Below, piece by piece: positions 17,464 through 26,323 of a DNA stretch of 64,000 nt. The stretch spans positions 1 through 64,000 of the forward strand of contig PBOJ01000040.1 in assembly GCA_002724315.1 (NCBI GenBank). Direction: 5' to 3'. How positions within the stretch are numbered: the first letter of the stretch is position 1; every line of letters begins with the position of its first letter. The notes under the pieces are model-generated. The model saw only the letters and a list, made by a program, of their open reading frames with translations. It did not search any database and was not told the origin of the DNA. Made by a program: the position numbers and the translations under genes. The DNA is from Planctomycetaceae bacterium. Lineage in GTDB: Bacteria > Planctomycetota > Planctomycetia > Planctomycetales > Planctomycetaceae.

Positions 17464-19047
17464 TCACACCACGGGACTCCACCACGGCGTCGCTCCCAGG
17501 TCGGCCATGACAACCCCGGCGGCATTGTACCCGCACAGGCCCGTGATGTTGCCGCCCGGATGACACGATCCACCACACAGGTAAAGCCCCTCGATTCCGG
17601 ACCGGTAGTGTCCGGCCCCGGGAAACGGCCGGTGGAAACCAACCTGGTCATTAGCAAACGCCCCCACCAGCAGATCCCCCTCCCGCATGTTCGGCAGACT
17701 GCGAACGGTGTCTCGTGGCGTTCGAACAAACCAGTCGATCACCGATTCGGCGAGATTGGGAGCGGAGGAGGTCCACGCGTCCAGCATCGCTCGGCCGTGC
17801 TCTCGTCCCACCCGATCCCAGCTATCCGGATCACCTCCCAGCCGATACGGCAGTTTCTCCCACATGAAGGCGGTGTGACATCCCGGTGGAGCCTGCGTGG
17901 AGTCAAATCGTGTCGGCACCGCGCCCCACATCACCGTAGACGGCATCGCTCCCTGCTGGTGCGCACCGAGGATCTCGTCGAACTGCCTATCGTGCCCCAG
18001 GCCCAGGATCGTCATGAATGCCTGTTCCAGGTCCGAGTCGTCCGTGGTGGCCTGGTACGACGGGGGCTCAGAAAGAGCCAGGTTCAGGGCGAACAGCGGA
18101 GCCACCAGGTTGTACTCGAACCGCTCGGCCCGATCCCGAATCGCAGCGTCCACGTGATCGGCATCGGTCAACTCCAGCAGTGTTTGCTGCGGATTGAGTC
18201 CGGAGACAACAAAATCAACCCCCTCGATCCGTCGGCCATCTTCCAGAGCGAGTCCCGTGGCGCGATCCCGCTCGACCAGGATCCCGGCGATCTCGACACC
18301 GCACAGCACCTCCCCCCCATGTTCGACGATGTCGGCAACCAGGGCCTCGGCCAGTCTCGCCGAACCCCCAACGCACATCTGGGCCTTGTGTCGGCCGGCC
18401 AACAGGGCAGGGACCGAGTGTCCGAATCCCGACAATCGCAAGTCGACCTCGCGGAGCCCGTTGAAGAACAGCAACCCGGCCCGGACCGCCGGATCCTCAA
18501 ATTCGCTGCGGACGAACTCCAGCGGGGAACTGGCCGAGACCTCCAGCAGCAGCCGGCCCTCGGCAGTCCGTTCCAATCGCTCGCGGCGGAGTTCCGGTGG
18601 CAGCGGCGGAGAACTGGCCTCCGGCACCAGCAGCCGGTCGACAATCGGCTCGAACCGCTCGATCCATCCTGCCAGCACCTTCGCATCGCGGGACGAGATA
18701 GCGGCCACCGATTCGAGTGTTCGGTCGAGATCCCTCCACCACTTCAACACCCGCCCGTCCGGGCAAATCATCGCCACGTTGAGTTCCGGCTCGATGTAGC
18801 TGGCCCCGTGACGTTCCAGTTCCAGATCGAGATACCACGGCATCGCCGTGATCGCTCGATGGAAGAACGAGTGCGTGTTGTGCAGAAAACCCGGGTGTCG
18901 AGGATTTTCGACCGTCGCCAAGCCCCCTCCGGGAATCTCGGCCCGGTCGACCGACAACACGCTGAGACCGGCGCGGCAGAGATAGGCCTGCAGGACCAGC
19001 GCGTTGTGGCCGGTGCCCAGCACAATCCCGTCCGGGCGTCCGATCAT
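17464..19047 (-). CDS. FAD-dependent oxidoreductase, phytoene-desaturase/PYROXD2-like
   Basis: A 527-residue flavoprotein. The dinucleotide site starts at once: IVLGTGHNAL at 8-17 followed by SVDR, and the C-terminal FAD motif is GLYLCGGSCHPGGNITG, as in CrtI/PYROXD2-type amine and carotenoid oxidoreductases. The G-x-G-x-N pattern is typical of this branch. The start ATG overlaps the upstream GH105-fusion stop as ATGA. Although related to carotenoid desaturases, its place in a carbohydrate operon suggests oxidation of another substrate; the family is known for unreliable name transfer. It has no signal peptide. Confidence 0.82.
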   Translation of the reverse strand: MIGRPDGIVLGTGHNALVLQAYLCRAGLSVLSVDRAEIPGGGLATVENPRHPGFLHNTHSFFHRAITAMPWYLDLELERHGASYIEPELNVAMICPDGRVLKWWRDLDRTLESVAAISSRDAKVLAGWIERFEPIVDRLLVPEASSPPLPPELRRERLERTAEGRLLLEVSASSPLEFVRSEFEDPAVRAGLLFFNGLREVDLRLSGFGHSVPALLAGRHKAQMCVGGSARLAEALVADIVEHGGEVLCGVEIAGILVERDRATGLALEDGRRIEGVDFVVSGLNPQQTLLELTDADHVDAAIRDRAERFEYNLVAPLFALNLALSEPPSYQATTDDSDLEQAFMTILGLGHDRQFDEILGAHQQGAMPSTVMWGAVPTRFDSTQAPPGCHTAFMWEKLPYRLGGDPDSWDRVGREHGRAMLDAWTSSAPNLAESVIDWFVRTPRDTVRSLPNMREGDLLVGAFANDQVGFHRPFPGAGHYRSGIEGLYLCGGSCHPGGNITGLCGYNAAGVVMADLGATPWWSPVV

Positions 19048-20810
19048 CGCGTCTTCTGGTCACGTTGCCACGCGGCCATCTCGGTTGTCACCAGCAACGC
19101 CATCGCGCCACCGCGGTCGTCGGCCCCCAGGATCGCGGGGCGATCCAGGTAAGCCCGCAGGTCCTTCTGTTTGCCTGTCCCGGTGCAGACATCCACCAGG
19201 GTCGCGTCGGCGGCAATCCGCGACTTGATGGCCGGCCACGCCCGATCCACAACCGGACCGAATCTCTTCCTGTCCAACCACCCGCGTCGGATCCCACGGA
19301 TGATCGAATAGGTGATCATGCAGGTGCTGGTGAATTCCCTGTAGCTGCCCGGATGATTGACCACCTGGTGCCAGGTCCCGGTGGGATCCTGGTGCTTGAG
19401 CAGGGCGGCCAGGTGGGCCCGGTGAGCGGCCAGGATCGGTTTGCGCTCCGGAGCCGACTTCGGCAGGTGGCTCAAACACCAGGCCAGCCCCAGAGCCGGA
19501 AAACCGTTGCCGCGGCCCCAGGGTGCGGGGTCCAACGGGGAATGGGCGTGAAGACCATCGGAACGGAGGTTGGTCCTGAGCATGAACGTCATGTGACGCA
19601 GGGCCATCCGCGTGTACTGGCGATTCCCCGTCAACGCGCCGGTTTCGACCAGAATCGGACAGGCCATGAACACAGAATCGCTCATCTCAACATGCCCGGG
19701 CATCGCCTCCCGCAACTGCCCCCGCTTGTCAAAGGCCAGATCGGCAGCGTTCTTGGCGAGTTTCCTGTAAATCGGCTTGCCGGTGACCCGAGCCAGTTCC
19801 GAAAAGACGAGATGACCGGAGTGATTGCTGCCGAAGATCCGGCCCGGTGGCACCGTCGGTTTCTTGCCCTCGACGTAGGGCCTCACGATCCGCTCGACGT
19901 CGGCCAAATGAGTGGGATCGTCGATGAGCTTCCCGAGACGAACCCGGCCGACCAGGGCCAGCGCCGGGATGTAGGCGACAGTCCCCAGTTGATGGCCGTA
20001 CCGCTTGGCCAGTTGACCGGCAATCTGGATCGGGGTGCGGTCCAGGCGTTGCTGGAGTTCACGTCGGGCTGGTGACGGGCCCGTGAAACCCGACTCGAGA
20101 ATTTTGGCCAGGCGGGCAGGCACCTGTCTCGGATCACCACGCAACCGCAGGGCCGGAACTGGCCCGGTGTCACAGGGACTGTGCCGGGGCAAGGCGGCGG
20201 CAAGGCCCTCGCCGGACTCCAGGTCCGGGCCAAGTTTGAACAGGGGCCTCATGGCATCCAGCCCGGTCCTCGGGACCGACAACGACGAAGAACCGTCACC
20301 GATCTCGATGACCAGGTCGGGAGCCGAGATGCCGATCCACCGCCAGAGATAATGCGCCTCGGGATTCTTCGGATCCCCGTAGGCTGTCCCGTTCGGAGGA
20401 AAAGTCTTTGCGGGAATGCCACCGGAGAGGTTGCTGTCACCCCGCCCCGCAGACCAGCCGTCGGGATTGACCACCGGCACGGCCGACAACAGAAACCTCT
20501 TCCGGAACCCGACGGCCTCCCGGGACTTGTAGAACCACTCGAGCGTCGCCCCCACCGACACCTCCGGATTGGCCGCCCCGCCAAAATTGACCAGCAACAC
20601 GCGGGTCTTGTTCGACCCCAGCACCAGGTCCTCGTCGGTCACCAGCGCCGGGATCGATGTCCCCTTCCGGGTCACTCCGATGTCGAGCCGCTTCAGCGGC
20701 CCCACCCGCATCCCCTCGACCAGTTTCCCGATCTTCGTATTCGCCTCCCCGGCCCACACCAACGACGGCACAAGCAGGACCAACCCGATCCCGGCAACCG
20801 ACCACTTCAT
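19044..20810 (-). CDS. Secreted M14-like domain fused to GH105-type hydrolase
   Basis: A 588-residue exported protein: signal peptide (about 1-21, ending VWAGE), an M14 carboxypeptidase-like region (about 25-240), then a GH105-like (alpha/alpha)6-barrel (about 270-585). The first region has VVNPDGW and a closing DLVIEIGDG, as in M14 enzymes, but the HxxE zinc motif is replaced by GGAANPE, so peptidase activity is unlikely. The second has HVEMSDSVFMACP near 373 with the expected catalytic Asp, WGRGNGFPALGLAW, and a closing VCTGTG, as in unsaturated rhamnogalacturonyl hydrolases. ATG at 20810 was chosen for the signal peptide. The gene overlaps the FAD enzyme by four bases and begins 22 bases after the isomerase gene. 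Confidence 0.8.
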   Translation of the reverse strand: MKWSVAGIGLVLLVPSLVWAGEANTKIGKLVEGMRVGPLKRLDIGVTRKGTSIPALVTDEDLVLGSNKTRVLLVNFGGAANPEVSVGATLEWFYKSREAVGFRKRFLLSAVPVVNPDGWSAGRGDSNLSGGIPAKTFPPNGTAYGDPKNPEAHYLWRWIGISAPDLVIEIGDGSSSLSVPRTGLDAMRPLFKLGPDLESGEGLAAALPRHSPCDTGPVPALRLRGDPRQVPARLAKILESGFTGPSPARRELQQRLDRTPIQIAGQLAKRYGHQLGTVAYIPALALVGRVRLGKLIDDPTHLADVERIVRPYVEGKKPTVPPGRIFGSNHSGHLVFSELARVTGKPIYRKLAKNAADLAFDKRGQLREAMPGHVEMSDSVFMACPILVETGALTGNRQYTRMALRHMTFMLRTNLRSDGLHAHSPLDPAPWGRGNGFPALGLAWCLSHLPKSAPERKPILAAHRAHLAALLKHQDPTGTWHQVVNHPGSYREFTSTCMITYSIIRGIRRGWLDRKRFGPVVDRAWPAIKSRIAADATLVDVCTGTGKQKDLRAYLDRPAILGADDRGGAMALLVTTEMAAWQRDQKTR

Positions 20811-20832
20811 CACGCACCCCTCTCTTGTCTCT

Positions 20833-21693
20833 CTATTCCCGGCTCTCGGTGTCCAGGCCCATTTCCAGTCCCAGCCGCTGCAGGTACACCCGGCTTCCCT
20901 CCAGGAATTCCCACACGTCCCGGCTCGGAGCCACTTCGAACAACACCGGCCCCTCGAAACCCGCCCCATCGCCCATCGCCCCCATGGCCTCGATCACCCC
21001 AGCCCAGTCGACCTCGCCATCGGCCACGGCTGGCCACGGCTGGCCGTTCCGGCGTTGCTTGACGTGAACCATCGACACGGCTTCGGGATCCAGTTCGGCC
21101 GTGACCTTTGCCGGATCGGGATGCCCCGGGGCCATCAGCAGGTTGCAGGGATCAAAACAGATCTTCAACCACTGTCCGTCCTCGCCCGCATCATCCCTGG
21201 CCCGGGCAAACACCTCGCTGAACCACTCCCAGTTCTCACGAGCGTGCTCGATCGACAACATGCCACCTACGTCACGGACCCGCTCGAAAAGTCGGCCGAC
21301 CGTCGCGGCCGCGTCGACGGTGTCGACACGCGAATGGTCGGTGGTGAGATCGACCAACCTCAGGTGAGGTGGACCAGCCTGAGCCAGCCGCCCGATCGAT
21401 GTCCGGCCAGCCGAGAACACGACATCGTCGCCTGTGGTCGCGGGATCGAAACAGGGATAACCCAGTGCCAGGTCCCAACACACACCCGGACAGGACTCTG
21501 CCAGCGATCCCAGGCGATCCGGATCGGGAACCAGTTCGCCGGAACTCTCGCCGTCGCCCAGGCAGCCCTGGCGAAGTTCAATCACCGAGAAGCCGCAGGC
21601 GGTGGCCCGGCCAATCAACGAGGCCAACGACTCGCCCGCGTCGAGTTGGCTCTTGAAGCAGTTGCTGACGATTCCGGCCCGCATGCTCGCCAT
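20833..21693 (-). CDS. Sugar phosphate isomerase/epimerase family protein
   Basis: A 286-residue xylose-isomerase-like TIM barrel without a signal. Typical elements are the N-terminal VSNCF strand, FSVIELRQG, SIEHARENWEW, KICFDPCNLL (a probable metal-site Asp) and SMVHVKQRRNGQP, with VLFEVAPS near the end. Members isomerise or epimerise keto-sugars and related acids, usually with a divalent metal. It is the first gene of the six-gene minus-strand operon, facing uvrD across a 127-bp divergent gap that should hold both promoters. ATG at 21684 is an alternative start three codons later. Confidence 0.85.
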   Translation of the reverse strand: MASMRAGIVSNCFKSQLDAGESLASLIGRATACGFSVIELRQGCLGDGESSGELVPDPDRLGSLAESCPGVCWDLALGYPCFDPATTGDDVVFSAGRTSIGRLAQAGPPHLRLVDLTTDHSRVDTVDAAATVGRLFERVRDVGGMLSIEHARENWEWFSEVFARARDDAGEDGQWLKICFDPCNLLMAPGHPDPAKVTAELDPEAVSMVHVKQRRNGQPWPAVADGEVDWAGVIEAMGAMGDGAGFEGPVLFEVAPSRDVWEFLEGSRVYLQRLGLEMGLDTESRE

Positions 21694-21820
21694 GGTAACG
21701 CCCGTTCGGCACCGCGACCAATCCCCCGATGCAACGAGCCTTCCGCTGGCTGTCCGCTTGCGGCATGATGGTCCGGCCCATCGAGCAGCAGGAAACCGGC
21801 AGAAGAAGTCCGGGTCGGGA

Positions 21821-23893
21821 ATGAACCAGAAATCGACATCGATCGAAACGGTGTTGGGCGAACTGAATCCGCCACAACGGGAGGCCGCCTGCCACGGCCC
21901 CTCGCCGTTGCTGATCGTCGCCGGAGCCGGAACGGGCAAGACCACCACCCTGGCCCACCGCGTGGCCTGGCTGATCCACGAAGGAACCGACCCGTCAAGG
22001 ATTCTGTTGCTGACATTCACCCGCCGGGCGTCGGCCGAGATGCTACGACGGGTCGAAGCGATCCTGAGACAACTCGAGGGTGGCCGCGGAGGGACCGCCC
22101 CGGGATCCACACGGGTCTGGGGCGGCACGTTCCACTCGATCGCCACTCGGCTGCTGAGACGTTTCGGGCGGATGATCGAACTGCCATCGGAATTCTCGAT
22201 CCTCGATCGAGGGGACTCCGAAGACCTGATGGCCTCGTTGAGAAATGAACTGGGACTGGGAGAAACGGGTCGACGGTTTCCCAAGAAGGGAACCTGCGCG
22301 GCCATCTACAGCCGGGTCGTCAACACGCAGACAAGCCTCAGAGAGGTGATCGAGCACGCCTTCCCCTGGTGTGCCGAGGATCTCGACGGGCTGGGCGAAC
22401 TGTTCGCTGCGTACGTGGATCGTAAGGAGGTTCAGCACTGCCTGGACTTCGACGACCTGCTGGTCTTCTGGGAAGCACTGCTGGACGACCCCGGTGCCGG
22501 ACCGGCAGTGCGAAAATTGTTCGACTGCGTGCTGGTTGACGAATACCAGGACACCAACCGGCTGCAGAGCCGCCTGCTGAAGGGACTCTGCCCCGACGGC
22601 GTGGGGCTGACGGCCGTTGGAGACGACGCCCAGTCGATTTACTCGTTCCGGGCAGCCACCATCCGCAACATCCTCGATTTCCCCGAAGAGCATCCCGGCA
22701 CCACCGTCGTGCCACTCGAGCAAAACTACCGCAGCACCCAGCCGATTCTCGAGGCCACCAACCGCGTGATTGCCCAGGCCAGCCAGCGACACACCAAGAC
22801 GCTGTGGTCGGACCGGACCACCGGCGAACGTCCGGTGCTGGTCAACTGCACTGACGAGGACGAACAGAGCGACTTCGTGGTCGAGGAGGTGCTGGCCAGA
22901 CGGGAAGAAGGAGTGGCGTTGAAGGACCAGGCTGTGCTCTTCCGCGCCTCGCACCACAGCCTGGCGTTGGAGGTCGAACTGGCCCAGAGAAACGTACCGT
23001 TCCACAAGTACGGTGGGCTGAGATTCCTCGAAACCGCCCACATCAAGGACCTGCTCGCATTTCTGAAACTCGTCGACAACCCCCGTGACGGCGTGGCCGC
23101 CACCCGGATGCTGCTGTTGCTGCCGGGGATCGGGCCGGTACGGGCCGGCAGGATGGTCGAAGCCCTCCTGGAGGCCGGGGGCCAGCTCTCGGCCTGGAAC
23201 GACATCAAGCCACCTCCACCGTCCACGGAGATCTGGCCAAGCCTGATGACTCTCCTGAAACGGCTCGCCGGTGACGACCGAGCCGAACAGAATGTTTCGG
23301 CCGAACTGCACCAGGTTCGGCAGTTCTACACGCCTCTGCTCGAGTCTCGCTACGACCACGCCGCCGCCCGCCTCCGTGACCTCGAACAACTCGAACAACT
23401 CGCCACCCGTTACAACGACCGCAGCCGGTTCCTGGCCGAAATCACGCTCGACCCCCCCTCCTCCACCCAGGACTTCGCCGGCGAACCGATTCTCGACGAC
23501 GACTTCCTGGTTCTGTCAACGATCCATTCGGCCAAGGGGCTCGAATGGGACAGCGTGTTCGTGATCCATGCCGCCGACGGCAACATCCCCTCCGACATGG
23601 CGACCGGGGACGACGAGGAGATCGAGGAGGAGCGACGGCTGTTGTACGTGGCAATGACCCGAGCGAAGAACCGGCTGTTTGTCTGCTACCCGCAGAGGTA
23701 TTACTTCCGAGGTCGTCGCCGCAGCGACGCCCACGGGTTCTCCCAACTCAGCCGTTTCCTCACCGAGGACGTGCTGGAATGCTGCCAGCGACGGACAGCA
23801 CGGCCCCTGGAGAGCGACGAGGCCGACGACGACAGCTTCACGGCCGACGTGACCGCCGCCGAGATCCGGCGTAGAATCAAGGACCTCTGGTAG
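21821..23893 (+). CDS. ATP-dependent DNA helicase, UvrD/PcrA/Rep type
   Basis: A 690-residue superfamily 1A helicase. Motif I is GAGTGKTT at 35-42, motif Ia TFTRRASAEML, motif II DEYQDTN near 240, motif III GDDAQSIYSFRAA, motif IV EQNYRSTQ, motif V STIHSAKGLEWD and motif VI VAMTRAKNRLFV. It unwinds DNA 3' to 5' in repair or replication restart. It lacks the long C-terminal extension of E. coli UvrD, and is near the size of PcrA and Rep, so I leave the gene symbol blank. The ATG at 21821 puts the P-loop at the usual distance; the frame is open further upstream to 21602, overlapping the divergent isomerase gene. Confidence 0.93.
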   Translation: MNQKSTSIETVLGELNPPQREAACHGPSPLLIVAGAGTGKTTTLAHRVAWLIHEGTDPSRILLLTFTRRASAEMLRRVEAILRQLEGGRGGTAPGSTRVWGGTFHSIATRLLRRFGRMIELPSEFSILDRGDSEDLMASLRNELGLGETGRRFPKKGTCAAIYSRVVNTQTSLREVIEHAFPWCAEDLDGLGELFAAYVDRKEVQHCLDFDDLLVFWEALLDDPGAGPAVRKLFDCVLVDEYQDTNRLQSRLLKGLCPDGVGLTAVGDDAQSIYSFRAATIRNILDFPEEHPGTTVVPLEQNYRSTQPILEATNRVIAQASQRHTKTLWSDRTTGERPVLVNCTDEDEQSDFVVEEVLARREEGVALKDQAVLFRASHHSLALEVELAQRNVPFHKYGGLRFLETAHIKDLLAFLKLVDNPRDGVAATRMLLLLPGIGPVRAGRMVEALLEAGGQLSAWNDIKPPPPSTEIWPSLMTLLKRLAGDDRAEQNVSAELHQVRQFYTPLLESRYDHAAARLRDLEQLEQLATRYNDRSRFLAEITLDPPSSTQDFAGEPILDDDFLVLSTIHSAKGLEWDSVFVIHAADGNIPSDMATGDDEEIEEERRLLYVAMTRAKNRLFVCYPQRYYFRGRRRSDAHGFSQLSRFLTEDVLECCQRRTARPLESDEADDDSFTADVTAAEIRRRIKDLW

Positions 23894-23924
23894 CCCATTC
23901 GCCTGTTCCCTTCTCGACGTTGCC

Positions 23925-25145
23925 GTGATCACCAGTTTCTTCCATTCTCCGCCGTCCCCCGGTTGTCGCCTCCTGTTGACGATGGGGCTTCTGGTGACAC
24001 TGCCGGGGGGCCCGAGACTCGAGGCCGCCGGGGTCGTAACGCACCGGTCCAAGAACTTCATCCTGCACACCGATGACGGTCCGGACCGCGCCAAGAAACT
24101 GCTCGAACAACTCGAGCGGATGCTCGGAATCGTCTCGACGTACTGGCGTCGGCCCAATCGTCACGTGATCGAGTGCTGCGTGGTCAAGGACCTGGAGAAC
24201 TGGCCTGGTGGAAAGCTTCCCCCGCTGGCGGTGAAGAAGATCCGCTCCGGCAGCGGCGTCACCATCACCGTCAAACGGATGCAGGGCAACGCGTTCTTCG
24301 CCAAGAGCATCGTGTACGCGGTGGCCGACACCGCGACCACCCAGCACGAAGCTGTCCACGCCTACTGCCACCAGATGTTCGGATCGTCAGGTCCGGTCTG
24401 GTACAGCGAGGGAATGGCCGAAATGGGACGGTACTGGGCCAACGACGGGGACCGCAGCGTACAGGCCGACCGCGGCCCCATCCGTTACCTGCGGTCGATC
24501 AAGCCCCCGCCCCTCAAGACCCTGACCCGAACCGGCGAAACATCCGACGGGTGGCAACAATACGCACAACGGTGGGCACTGTGTCACCTGCTGGCCAACA
24601 ACCCGAATTACGGACAGAGATTTCGCACACTGGGATTTTCTCTGCTCGGACAACGGCCCGGGGCCAGCTACCTGGCGTTTTTCGGGACAATGAATCGTGA
24701 GATCGAGTTCGAGTACAAGGTCTTCCTGAGAAACCTCGAAAACGGGTACCGGGTTGACCTGTGCCACTGGGACTGGAAGTCGCGGTTCCGGCGACATCGA
24801 GAGGGACGGACGGTGAAGGTGAAGATCGAAGCCGGACGTGGCTGGCAGGCCAGCCGGATCGCCGTCCAGGCCGACCGGACCTACAAGGTGACCGCCACCG
24901 GCCAATGGCAAACCGAAGCCGACGCTGAGCCGGTTGACGCGGACGGAGATGGCAAGGGGGTCGGGCGGTTGCAGGCGGTCATCTGGAGCGACTACCAGTT
25001 GACCCGGGCTGTCGAACTGGGCACCGAAGCCACGTTCAAGCCGGACCGGGACGGCAAGCTGTTCTTCCGCTGTGGCGATGCCTGGGGTCGGTTGCACGAC
25101 AACACCGGACGCATCACTGCCAGCGTGAAACTCGAGCCCCGCTGA
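23925..25145 (+). CDS. Secreted HEXXH metalloprotease-like protein
   Basis: A 406-residue exported protein. After a signal-like segment (about 15-34), a peptidase-MA-like region contains HEAVH at 141-145, with EGMAE about 20 residues later supplying the likely third zinc ligand, as in gluzincins. It resembles the planctomycetal DUF1570-type proteins. The last 125 residues form a separate domain beginning [17 protein letters not shown] and ending with [13 protein letters not shown], which recalls the LecA (PA-IL) galactose-lectin fold pattern and could bind sugar. The start is GTG at 23925; ATG at 23982 is an alternative but would cut the signal. It lies 31 bases after uvrD. Confidence 0.72.
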   Translation: MITSFFHSPPSPGCRLLLTMGLLVTLPGGPRLEAAGVVTHRSKNFILHTDDGPDRAKKLLEQLERMLGIVSTYWRRPNRHVIECCVVKDLENWPGGKLPPLAVKKIRSGSGVTITVKRMQGNAFFAKSIVYAVADTATTQHEAVHAYCHQMFGSSGPVWYSEGMAEMGRYWANDGDRSVQADRGPIRYLRSIKPPPLKTLTRTGETSDGWQQYAQRWALCHLLANNPNYGQRFRTLGFSLLGQRPGASYLAFFGTMNREIEFEYKVFLRNLENGYRVDLCHWDWKSRFRRHREGRTVKVKIEAGRGWQASRIAVQADRTYKVTATGQWQTEADAEPVDADGDGKGVGRLQAVIWSDYQLTRAVELGTEATFKPDRDGKLFFRCGDAWGRLHDNTGRITASVKLEPR

Positions 25146-25249
25146 GCCAAACGGCACCGGCCACCCTCGGCGTGCCCGTCCCAACACCAGGCTCCGGATT
25201 CGGCTGGTGAGTTATTTTCCGATTTTTTCTCTCATTCGGGTTTTTCCAT

Positions 25250-25278
25250 TTGCCAACCCAATTCCATCTCACTACAGT
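25250..25278 (+). promoter_or_regulatory. Predicted mraZ promoter
   Basis: TTGCCA (five of six), a 17-base spacer and TACAGT (four of six) lie in an AT-richer gap. Transcription would start near 25285, which is exactly where the first copy of a duplicated 17-bp element begins. The leader before the mraZ start would be about 150 bases. Confidence 0.6.
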
Positions 25279-25284
25279 CCTCTT

Positions 25285-25342
25285 TGTGGGTTTCACGCCC
25301 ACTGCTCTTTTATAACTTGGTTGCATGTGGGTTTTCTGCCCA
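25285..25342. promoter_or_regulatory. Duplicated 17-bp operator-like element, probable MraZ boxes
   Basis: TGTGGGTTTCACGCCCA (25285-25301) and TGTGGGTTTTCTGCCCA (25326-25342) are two near-identical copies with TGGG and CCCA inverted arms, 41 bases apart start to start, close to four DNA turns. MraZ of E. coli binds repeated TGGGN boxes just downstream of its own promoter. The match of motif, place and gene supports autoregulation here. Confidence 0.65.
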
Positions 25343-25434
25343 TTATGCTGGATGCGACCTGCGGAGCGGGTCGGCGGCAAGGACACCGTCCGGCCCGACT
25401 GCACTCCGCACCATCTCACCCCAGCCACTGGCCG

Positions 25435-25917
25435 ATGCCTCCCCAGACCTTCATCACCGGCGAATTGCGACGGACCGTCGACGAACGGTTCCGCGTTTCA
25501 TTGCCGGCGGAGATGGCCGAGGCGGTCACGGATGACAACGGCCAGACAATCATCTCGAAGGAACGATTTGGTTGTGTGAGCCTCTGGCGGGCTGCCGACT
25601 GGCAGGAACGGATTGACGCCGGTGTGGCCCTGATCCACCAGAAGATCGAGGCAGGGAGGATGGAGAATCGTTACGGGGAAGTGCAGCGGCTGGGACGCCT
25701 GCTGTCGACCCGGCATCAGACGGTCCGATTGGCGAACCGATCAAGACTGCTGGTGCCCGACGAATTTCGGTCGTTTCTCGGAATCGGTCCCAACCAGGAC
25801 GTGATGCTGGTCGGGGCGGTGATCTGCGTGGAGATCTGGAATGTCGACGCGTGGATCGAGACGCTGCGAGAGGACATGCCCGAGTTCGGGCCCCTGTTCC
25901 TGCAGTTGACCGAGTGA
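25435..25917 (+). CDS. mraZ: Transcriptional regulator MraZ
   Basis: A 160-residue protein with the two SpoVT/AbrB-like halves of MraZ. The first has [19 protein letters not shown], matching the family's G-x-x-x-x-x-x-D-x-x-x-R-x-x-x-P pattern, followed by a WQERIDA helix; the second has [19 protein letters not shown] and a closing VEIWN. The family is 140-160 residues. In most bacteria mraZ heads the dcw cluster, binds DNA as a ring and represses that cluster. Here it stands alone, with a 290-bp regulated-looking leader and no rsmH, ftsI or mur gene beside it. ATG at 25435 was chosen; the frame stays open far upstream across the promoter. Confidence 0.9.
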   Translation: MPPQTFITGELRRTVDERFRVSLPAEMAEAVTDDNGQTIISKERFGCVSLWRAADWQERIDAGVALIHQKIEAGRMENRYGEVQRLGRLLSTRHQTVRLANRSRLLVPDEFRSFLGIGPNQDVMLVGAVICVEIWNVDAWIETLREDMPEFGPLFLQLTE

Positions 25918-26220
25918 TGATCGGCCCGAGGTTTCGCCTCCTCACTCGACTCGGCAGAAAATCTACCCCGGGCATGCCCGGTCACGGATGTGGAAAGAGG
26001 TCGTCGTTCACTCAGTCAGTCAGCAGGTGAACAAACCAGGGACGGTCCTCAGGCACGGATGCCGCTTCTTCTTTTCCCCCCGACGACCGGGCATGTTTTC
26101 ATTTGCGTGCCCGGCACCCACAACCGGTCAGGCAAACCCCAACGATCACACCGAAAATGCCACATTCGCCGCCTCGATTGCCTGTACGGGCACCGCTTCG
26201 GCTTCTCGTCAACTTACTGA
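25918..26220. other. Intergenic region with two inverted repeats
   Basis: No convincing gene is seen between mraZ and the promoter of the next gene. It holds a perfect 14-bp palindrome CCGGGCATGCCCGG (25968-25981) and, further on, a stem with the same seven-base arms CCGGGCA and TGCCCGG (26087-26093 and 26108-26114) around a 14-base loop. Neither is followed by a T run, so a factor-independent terminator is not clear. Confidence 0.6.
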
Positions 26221-26250
26221 TTGACCATCCGAAAACAGAGGGCCTATACT
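26221..26250 (+). promoter_or_regulatory. Strong sigma70-like promoter for the coiled-coil/membrane module
   Basis: TTGACC (five of six), an 18-base spacer and TATACT (five of six) lie about 75 bases before the ATG at 26324. This is the best consensus match in the window. Confidence 0.7.
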
Positions 26251-26323
26251 TCTGGTGTTGTCTGGACCAGCAGACACGTTCTGTGAAAAACGTGCTGGAC
26301 AGCCTGATGAGCGGGTATGCCTC

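Noticed and set aside
15729-17510. 593-codon plus-strand frame opposite the MetE-like and enolase-type genes
   Set aside because: It spans two well-supported genes on the other strand; composition alone explains it.
17464-19047. The FAD oxidoreductase as the missing HpnE
   Set aside because: It sits in a sugar operon 15 kb from hpnC-hpnD, is longer than typical HpnE (about 420-470 residues), and its GxGxN and C-terminal motif fit the PYROXD2/CrtI branch.
17419-19152. 577-codon plus-strand frame opposite the FAD oxidoreductase
   Set aside because: Antisense of a gene with intact FAD motifs; no family resemblance.
22043-23398. 451-codon minus-strand frame opposite uvrD
   Set aside because: The helicase motifs lie on the plus strand; the opposite frame is a shadow.
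25207-25434. N-terminal extension of mraZ from an upstream GTG
   Set aside because: It would translate across the promoter and operator-like repeats and has no MraZ similarity.
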